A stretch of 64,000 nt of DNA from Pseudomonas sp. StFLB209 (lineage in GTDB: Bacteria; Pseudomonadota; Gammaproteobacteria; Pseudomonadales; Pseudomonadaceae), in the NCBI RefSeq assembly GCF_000829415.1, contig NZ_AP014637.1, positions 5,969,001-6,033,000 of the forward strand, written 5' to 3'. This document shows positions 59,985-64,000 of this stretch, piece after piece. Both the position numbers and the translations under genes were made by a program. Positions within the stretch are counted from its first letter, which is position 1. Every line of letters begins with the position of its first letter. The notes under the pieces were generated by a model, which did not search any database, was not told where the DNA came from, and was given only the letters and a program-made list of their open reading frames with translations.

Positions 59985-60206
59985 ACTCCCAACCAGGACG
60001 CCTGCGGCGTCCGCGCTCTCGACCTCGGGCTAAACCCCGAGGCTTCTCGCGCATATGGTGAGATTAGCATTCCTCCCCAGCCGAAAGTGCCGCGAACCGG
60101 ATCAGTGGGTGCCTTGCATTGGCGATTTTGCACGCTTGTACAAGGCTAGAATGCAAGACATCTCTCTTTCTCCTGAAGGGCACTTCCGATAATTCTTCGT
60201 GCGCCC

Positions 60207-61517
60207 CTACAACTGACTGGCAAAGCGCCCCACCGCATTGACCACCTGCTGCGCCCCATCCTGAATCTCGACAATCACCGACCCTGCCTCATTGGCCAGC
60301 GCCAGTCCTTGTTCGGCCTGGCCGCGACTGTTGGCCATGCCGCGCACGGCTTCGTCGGTCAGCGACTGGTTCTGCTGCACCACGCTGACAATCTCTTCGG
60401 TGGCCGCGCTGGTGCGCCCGGCCAGTTGCCGGACCTCGTCGGCGACCACGGCAAAGCCCCTGCCCTGCTCGCCGGCACGGGCCGCCTCGATGGCGGCGTT
60501 GAGGGCCAACAGGTTGGTTTGCTGGGCAATCCCGCCGATGGTTTGCACGATGGAGCTGATCAGCAACGACTGCTTGCCCAGCGCCTCGATACCGGCAGAG
60601 GCCGACTGCATTTCTTCCGAGATCCGCCGCATGGTGTGCACGGTGTTCTGCACCACTTCGGCGCCGCGCCGGGCAGTGACGTCGGTGCGCTGGGAAATAT
60701 CGAACGCGATACTCGCCGCCTGGCTGACATCCTCTTCGCGGGCGACCTGATCCGTGATCACGGTGGCGAACTTGACCACCTTGTACAGCTTGCCCTGAGC
60801 ATCGTGCACCGGGTTATAGGTCGCCTCCAGCCATACCGGGCGGCCATGGCTGTCGATGCGCTTGAAACGGCTGGCCACGAACTCACCCCGGTTAAGGGTC
60901 GACCAGAACTCCCGGTAAGCATTGGACGCCACTTCGGCGGGCTCACAGAACATGCTGTGATGCTTGCCGCGGATCTGCGCCATGTTGTAGCCCATGCCAC
61001 GCAAAAACTGCTCATTGGCCTTGAGCACATGGCCGCTCAGGTCGAACTCGATCACTGCCGTAGAGCGCAATAGCGCCTGGATGAACGCCGCGTTTTCGGC
61101 GGCGGTGTCCACCGACTCGGTAATGTCCGAACCCAGGCAATGAATGCCTGTCAATTGACCGCGAGCGTCCTGCAGCGGCTGCCATACGGCCCGGATCCAG
61201 GCCAGGCTGCCATCGGCTCGCAGAAAGCGGTAAGTGTCGGTCACCGGCTCGCCCTTCTGCACCGACGCCACCAGATTGCGGTAACAGTCGAGCTGTTTGA
61301 CATAGGCCGGGATGTACTGATCCAGTGGTTTGCCCACCACCTGCTCGGCGCGATAACCCAACATACGCAGGAAATTGTCATTGGCCTCAATAACATTGTA
61401 TTGGGCATCAAGGATGATATGCACCAGACATGCATCAATGCCTTTTTGCAATTGCTGGAACATCGACAATTCGGAATGCAGCGCCTGGACTTCCGTTTTC
61501 AAGCGGGTATTGAACAT
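60207..61517 (-). CDS. Cytoplasmic PAS-PAS methyl-accepting chemotaxis protein (BdlA/Aer-like)
   Basis: 436 residues with no membrane helix. Two PAS domains: about 20-135 ([40 protein letters not shown]) and about 140-260 ([40 protein letters not shown]). The signalling domain has [23 protein letters not shown] tip ([20 protein letters not shown]) and ends [13 protein letters not shown]. It is a short MCP of the BdlA kind, which in P. aeruginosa links c-di-GMP and biofilm dispersal; energy or redox taxis is also possible. It is the intact relative of the pseudogene at 3420. Confidence 0.87.
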   Translation of the reverse strand: MFNTRLKTEVQALHSELSMFQQLQKGIDACLVHIILDAQYNVIEANDNFLRMLGYRAEQVVGKPLDQYIPAYVKQLDCYRNLVASVQKGEPVTDTYRFLRADGSLAWIRAVWQPLQDARGQLTGIHCLGSDITESVDTAAENAAFIQALLRSTAVIEFDLSGHVLKANEQFLRGMGYNMAQIRGKHHSMFCEPAEVASNAYREFWSTLNRGEFVASRFKRIDSHGRPVWLEATYNPVHDAQGKLYKVVKFATVITDQVAREEDVSQAASIAFDISQRTDVTARRGAEVVQNTVHTMRRISEEMQSASAGIEALGKQSLLISSIVQTIGGIAQQTNLLALNAAIEAARAGEQGRGFAVVADEVRQLAGRTSAATEEIVSVVQQNQSLTDEAVRGMANSRGQAEQGLALANEAGSVIVEIQDGAQQVVNAVGRFASQL

Positions 61518-61596
61518 AGCGACACCGATCGTTGGAGTGGACCCTCTGCTATTGGCAAGCGTAGACGGGGTTTATTCAACTCATGCATCCGGACAT

Positions 61597-61620
61597 AAAA
61601 AAACCCCGAAAACGGGGTTT
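61597..61620 (-). terminator. Rho-independent terminator
   Basis: AAACCCCG-AAAA-CGGGGTTT hairpin with a run of seven T on the minus strand side. It lies 24 bp after the stop of the small secreted-protein gene and separates it from the PAS-PAS receptor gene. Confidence 0.85.
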
Positions 61621-61643
61621 GAAAGCGGCCATAAAATGTCCTG

Positions 61644-61991
61644 TCACTGATCGCTATCAGCCTGACAGTTGAGCAAGTCCTCATCATCGATCACGAAGGC
61701 CTGCGAGGTACTGATCTGCTGCCTTTGAATCACACACTCATCTTCATCCTCATCCACCAGGCGCACATCCCAAAGGCCTGCTTCCACGTTGCTGACGCTA
61801 AGGGTCATGCCGGCTTTGAGTACTTGCTTGCCCAAGTGATCATCGCCCCAGTCGCCTTGACTGGAGGGCGCGAAATAGATTTCGTGGATATCCCAGGATG
61901 ACTGGTTCTGAATCTGGATCGTTGCCGCAGCAGCAGGCGCGGTTGGCATGAACACCAACGAAAGACCAACGATGGCAAAGGCTTTCTTCAT
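61644..61991 (-). CDS. Small secreted protein of unknown function
   Basis: 115 residues from the inner ATG at 61991 (MKKAFAIVGLSLVFMPTAPA); the longer frame has no support. A signal peptide cleaved near AAAAT precedes a beta-rich mature domain: IQIQNQSSWDIHEIYFAPSS, WGDDHLGKQVLKAGMTLSVS and LWDVRLVDEDEDECVIQRQQ. The SSWDIHEIYFAPS...VRLVDEDxDxC layout recurs in exported bacterial proteins that carry no agreed function. Asp/Glu-rich loops suggest metal or cation binding. It has its own terminator; the protease gene upstream ends 79 bp before. Confidence 0.7.
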   Translation of the reverse strand: MKKAFAIVGLSLVFMPTAPAAAATIQIQNQSSWDIHEIYFAPSSQGDWGDDHLGKQVLKAGMTLSVSNVEAGLWDVRLVDEDEDECVIQRQQISTSQAFVIDDEDLLNCQADSDQ

Positions 61992-62069
61992 AGGGTTCTC
62001 GATAACAGGCTCAATGACAGAGGCGGCCACAATGCTAAGACCGCTCTGCCGCGTCAACACCCTGTTCGC

Positions 62070-63278
62070 TTAAACCAGCCAGACATCATCATTGAGGATG
62101 GTGCGCATGCCGGTCAAAACCAATGCCCCGTTGTCGAACGCTGCGCCTGAGGGGTTAGTAAAGTCCATGTAGAAGGTTTCGTTGGACTCCAGTTTGTTAT
62201 CGCCCACGATCTCGACCGCCACCACGGCTTTGGTTTCATTCGGGTAGAACACCAGGGTGCCCTTGTTGGCCAGGTAATCCTCACCGGCTTTGGCAGTGCC
62301 ATCACGGGTAGTGAAGTTCAGGCTGATGAGCTTGTTGGGGTCTTTCCTTGGCGTGGTGAGCTCGACCATGAAATAGGCATTGGTGAACGTACCGGCCTGC
62401 CCCTCAACCACCTTCTGCTTGACTTCGGACATCTTGGTCGGCGCATCGGTGTAGCTGGCACGAATGGCCTGGTCGATGAACTGTTGCTGGGCGCTGACCC
62501 GCTGCCAGGCGGCAAACTCACCAAAGCTGCTGTTAAGGCTGTTGTCGATGTCAGGGCGTACATTGCCCAGGCTCAGGGTGCTGATGTAGCTGGCAATGCC
62601 GGCCACCTTGTTGCCAATGAAAGCAGGTCCGCCACTGTCACCGCTGCTGAGCATGCCTTCATTCTGGCCAAGCCCGGTGTGCTTGAGATTGAGAAAGCGC
62701 CCCAAAGCATCCTGATTGCTGCTGCCATTATCGAAATCGGCGATCAATTGGGTGCCGGCCTTGGGTGAGAAAGGCAGATAGCCGCCGGCCTTGGCTTTGA
62801 GTGCAGCCGCATCGGCATCAAAAGTATTCATTGCCTTCTGGCGAATCGGCGCCGACGAGTAGCTGCTGGACATCCCGGCGGCGCCGGTACCTGGCTTGCC
62901 GTAACCGATGATGGTCATGGCCTGGCCGATCTCGTCGGTATTGCGGTAGATGTCATAACGCTCGGCGCTCACCGGGGCGTGGCCGTTGAGCCAGACAATG
63001 GCCATATCGTTGTTCAGGTTGGCAGCGTCATAACCCGGCAAGATCGTGACCTTGCTTGAGCTCATGCTCTTGGTGCCAGCCGAGGTCTCGAAGGTCACGG
63101 TACTTTGCGAATTGCCCGGCTTGAACAGATGCGCCGCCGTGAGAATCGCCTGGCCGCCGTAGAGCAGCACGCCGGTTCCGTAAACACCTCCTGTGGAAAC
63201 CTTTACAACGCCATCATATCCCTGGCCTGGCGCTGCCTTGTTGCGAGAATCCGTGTAGGAGGTGACCGTCGAGACCAT
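62070..63278 (-). CDS. Trypsin-like serine protease with C-terminal Calx-beta domain
   Basis: 402 residues. The S1 protease triad is QAILTAAHLF (His), NLNNDMAIVWL (Asp) and MLSSGDSGGPAFIG (Ser). From about 285 on there is one Calx-beta repeat: QKVVEGQAGTFTNAYFMVEL, NFTTRDGTAKAGEDYLANKG and SNETFYMDFTNP, ending GMRTILNDDVWLV. There is no N-terminal signal peptide; the start MVSTVTSYTDSRNKAAPGQG is polar. Together with Calx-beta and a hydrophobic C-terminus this suggests secretion by a type I system, though no transporter genes are adjacent. GGAG is absent and the start is the first ATG. Confidence 0.85.
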   Translation of the reverse strand: MVSTVTSYTDSRNKAAPGQGYDGVVKVSTGGVYGTGVLLYGGQAILTAAHLFKPGNSQSTVTFETSAGTKSMSSSKVTILPGYDAANLNNDMAIVWLNGHAPVSAERYDIYRNTDEIGQAMTIIGYGKPGTGAAGMSSSYSSAPIRQKAMNTFDADAAALKAKAGGYLPFSPKAGTQLIADFDNGSSNQDALGRFLNLKHTGLGQNEGMLSSGDSGGPAFIGNKVAGIASYISTLSLGNVRPDIDNSLNSSFGEFAAWQRVSAQQQFIDQAIRASYTDAPTKMSEVKQKVVEGQAGTFTNAYFMVELTTPRKDPNKLISLNFTTRDGTAKAGEDYLANKGTLVFYPNETKAVVAVEIVGDNKLESNETFYMDFTNPSGAAFDNGALVLTGMRTILNDDVWLV

Positions 63279-63595
63279 GAATCAATACCCGGTGCTGGTT
63301 GTGATGGCCGCGATTGTGTCGATTTGCCATTACGCAAGGGAGTGCTGGTCGTCGGATTGGCGTCACGGTGCCATCATCTCTTTAGTTATCCGCCAAACGG
63401 TATAACGCTAAAGAGCTAACGCTAAAGTTAAGGTGCCGTTCTCCACTGGCCTGGAAAATGCCTTTAAGCCCCAGTCGTGTTAGGCTCCGCGCCCTGATCA
63501 AGTTGCATATATGCACACGCTGGCATCGGCTGAAGACTTGTTAAAAGTCTGCCGTCGAATGAACCAGCCATCATTGAATCGAGATAAATCACAGA
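63279..63595. other. Intergenic region between protease and glycosyltransferase genes
   Basis: About 315 bp with divergent genes on each side, so it should hold both promoters. A direct repeat AACGCTAAAG occurs twice near 63402 and 63418. Nothing else is recognised. Confidence 0.5.
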
Positions 63596-64000
63596 ATGAA
63601 GATTGGCTTGAGTTGTACGGTCTGGGCAGGCGGCGAACGCGCTGGTCACCTGGATGGCATCGGCACTTACTCCCGTGCATTGTGGAATGGCCTGGGCGAG
63701 ATCACCCAACAGACAGGCGACAGCCTCAGCCCTTATGCCTTCGGTCGTGACTTGCCAAACATGGCGTGTGGCACACCGAAGCAACTTGCCGAACGCTTCC
63801 CGGTACACGCCCTGCTCAGCGGTATTCTCAAGCTGCCCCTGGCCAACTCTCGCGCCATCGCCCAGGACATTGACCTGTTCCATGCCACTGACCACCACAT
63901 CCCGCGTATTGCCGGGGTGCCCACGGTGGCCACCATCATGGATGTGATCCCCATGCTGCACCCCGAGTGGATCAAGAACGACCTGCGCAGCCTCAAAAGC
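63596..64000 (+). CDS. Family 4 glycosyltransferase (3' end outside window)
   Basis: 135 codons from the ATG at 63596 to the window end without a stop. MKIGLSCTVWAGGERAGHLD and GIGTYSRALWNGLGEI are the glycine-rich N-terminal GT-B loop. DIDLFHATDHHIPRIAGVPT and VATIMDVIPMLHPEWIK match the D-x-x-P acceptor-side motif of mannosyltransferase-like GT4 enzymes. It probably starts a lipopolysaccharide or exopolysaccharide gene set to the right. The C-terminal nucleotide-sugar site is not seen. GAGA upstream is a weak ribosome-binding site. Confidence 0.85.
   Translation, partial: MKIGLSCTVWAGGERAGHLDGIGTYSRALWNGLGEITQQTGDSLSPYAFGRDLPNMACGTPKQLAERFPVHALLSGILKLPLANSRAIAQDIDLFHATDHHIPRIAGVPTVATIMDVIPMLHPEWIKNDLRSLKS

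Larger units (their letters stand above)
58681..60057 (-). mobile_element. IS200/IS605-group element with full tnpB and a tnpA relic
   Basis: 1377 bp, read on the minus strand. The left end starts CATATGCGCGAGAAGCC beside TCAC (60061-60058) and has a CCTCGGG...CCCCGAGG hairpin. The right end shows GGGGATTCCTACAGC-side pairing and ends GGAGGATGTCAA (TTGA at 58681-58684 on the plus strand). tnpB runs with the element; a tnpA relic is divergent, the IS605 arrangement. The insertion point is inside the TerD-like gene, four codons after its probable start. Confidence 0.88.

Overview
The window is a GC-rich Gram-negative chromosome segment that reads as a fluorescent Pseudomonas. The evidence is the wss-type acetylated-cellulose operon, GGA-rich RsmX-like small RNAs, several methyl-accepting chemotaxis proteins (MCPs), a uronate dehydrogenase, an ECF sigma/ChrR pair, and REP/IS200-IS605 decorations. 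Species cannot be fixed from the sequence alone.

Layout. 1-7.4 kb: a dCache MCP cut by the window edge, an HBM-domain MCP, an MCP pseudogene broken by a TnpB-element remnant, a toxin-antitoxin-like pair whose ParE-type toxin carries a long C-terminal extension, a paralogue of that extension, and a ModA-like binding protein. 7.5-15 kb: a glycosyltransferase/glucosidase fusion, VapBC, uronate dehydrogenase with its lactonase, and an ECF sigma factor with a ChrR-like anti-sigma factor and a recognisable promoter. 15.2-18.9 kb: a decayed TnpB element, aroA, and a TnpB element that has replaced the end of a diguanylate cyclase gene. 18.9-20.9 kb: the cyclase and a REC-CheC response regulator. 21.7-30.2 kb: an exopolysaccharide operon of the WecB/NfrB/NfrA type with an added BcsB-like protein. 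30.6-34.5 kb: a curli operon with an unusually long CsgA-like protein. 35.4-37.6 kb: three near-identical RsmX-like sRNA genes, each with its own promoter and terminator, interleaved with a hypothetical gene and a RelBE pair. 37.6-56.5 kb, minus strand: cellulose genes wssA-I followed by a second acyltransferase cassette (MBOAT plus two SGNH proteins). 56.7-64 kb: MltA, a TerD-like gene scrambled by a TnpB element and a local inversion, a PAS-PAS MCP, a small secreted protein, a Calx-beta serine protease and the start of a glycosyltransferase gene.

How it fits together. Most of 18-57 kb is a surface-matrix island: two polysaccharide synthases with visible c-di-GMP receptor domains (MshEN in NfrB, PilZ in WssB), a curli system, an active-looking GGDEF enzyme, and three copies of an RNA class known to titrate RsmA/CsrA under GacS/GacA control. 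This suggests joint Gac/Rsm and c-di-GMP control of adhesion, which is inference.

Mobile DNA is mainly of one kind. Five IS200/IS605-group elements or remnants carry tnpB, or parts of it, and share left ends and TNAC-type flanks. Two are nearly complete; both of their TnpB proteins lack the usual RuvC-II glutamate.
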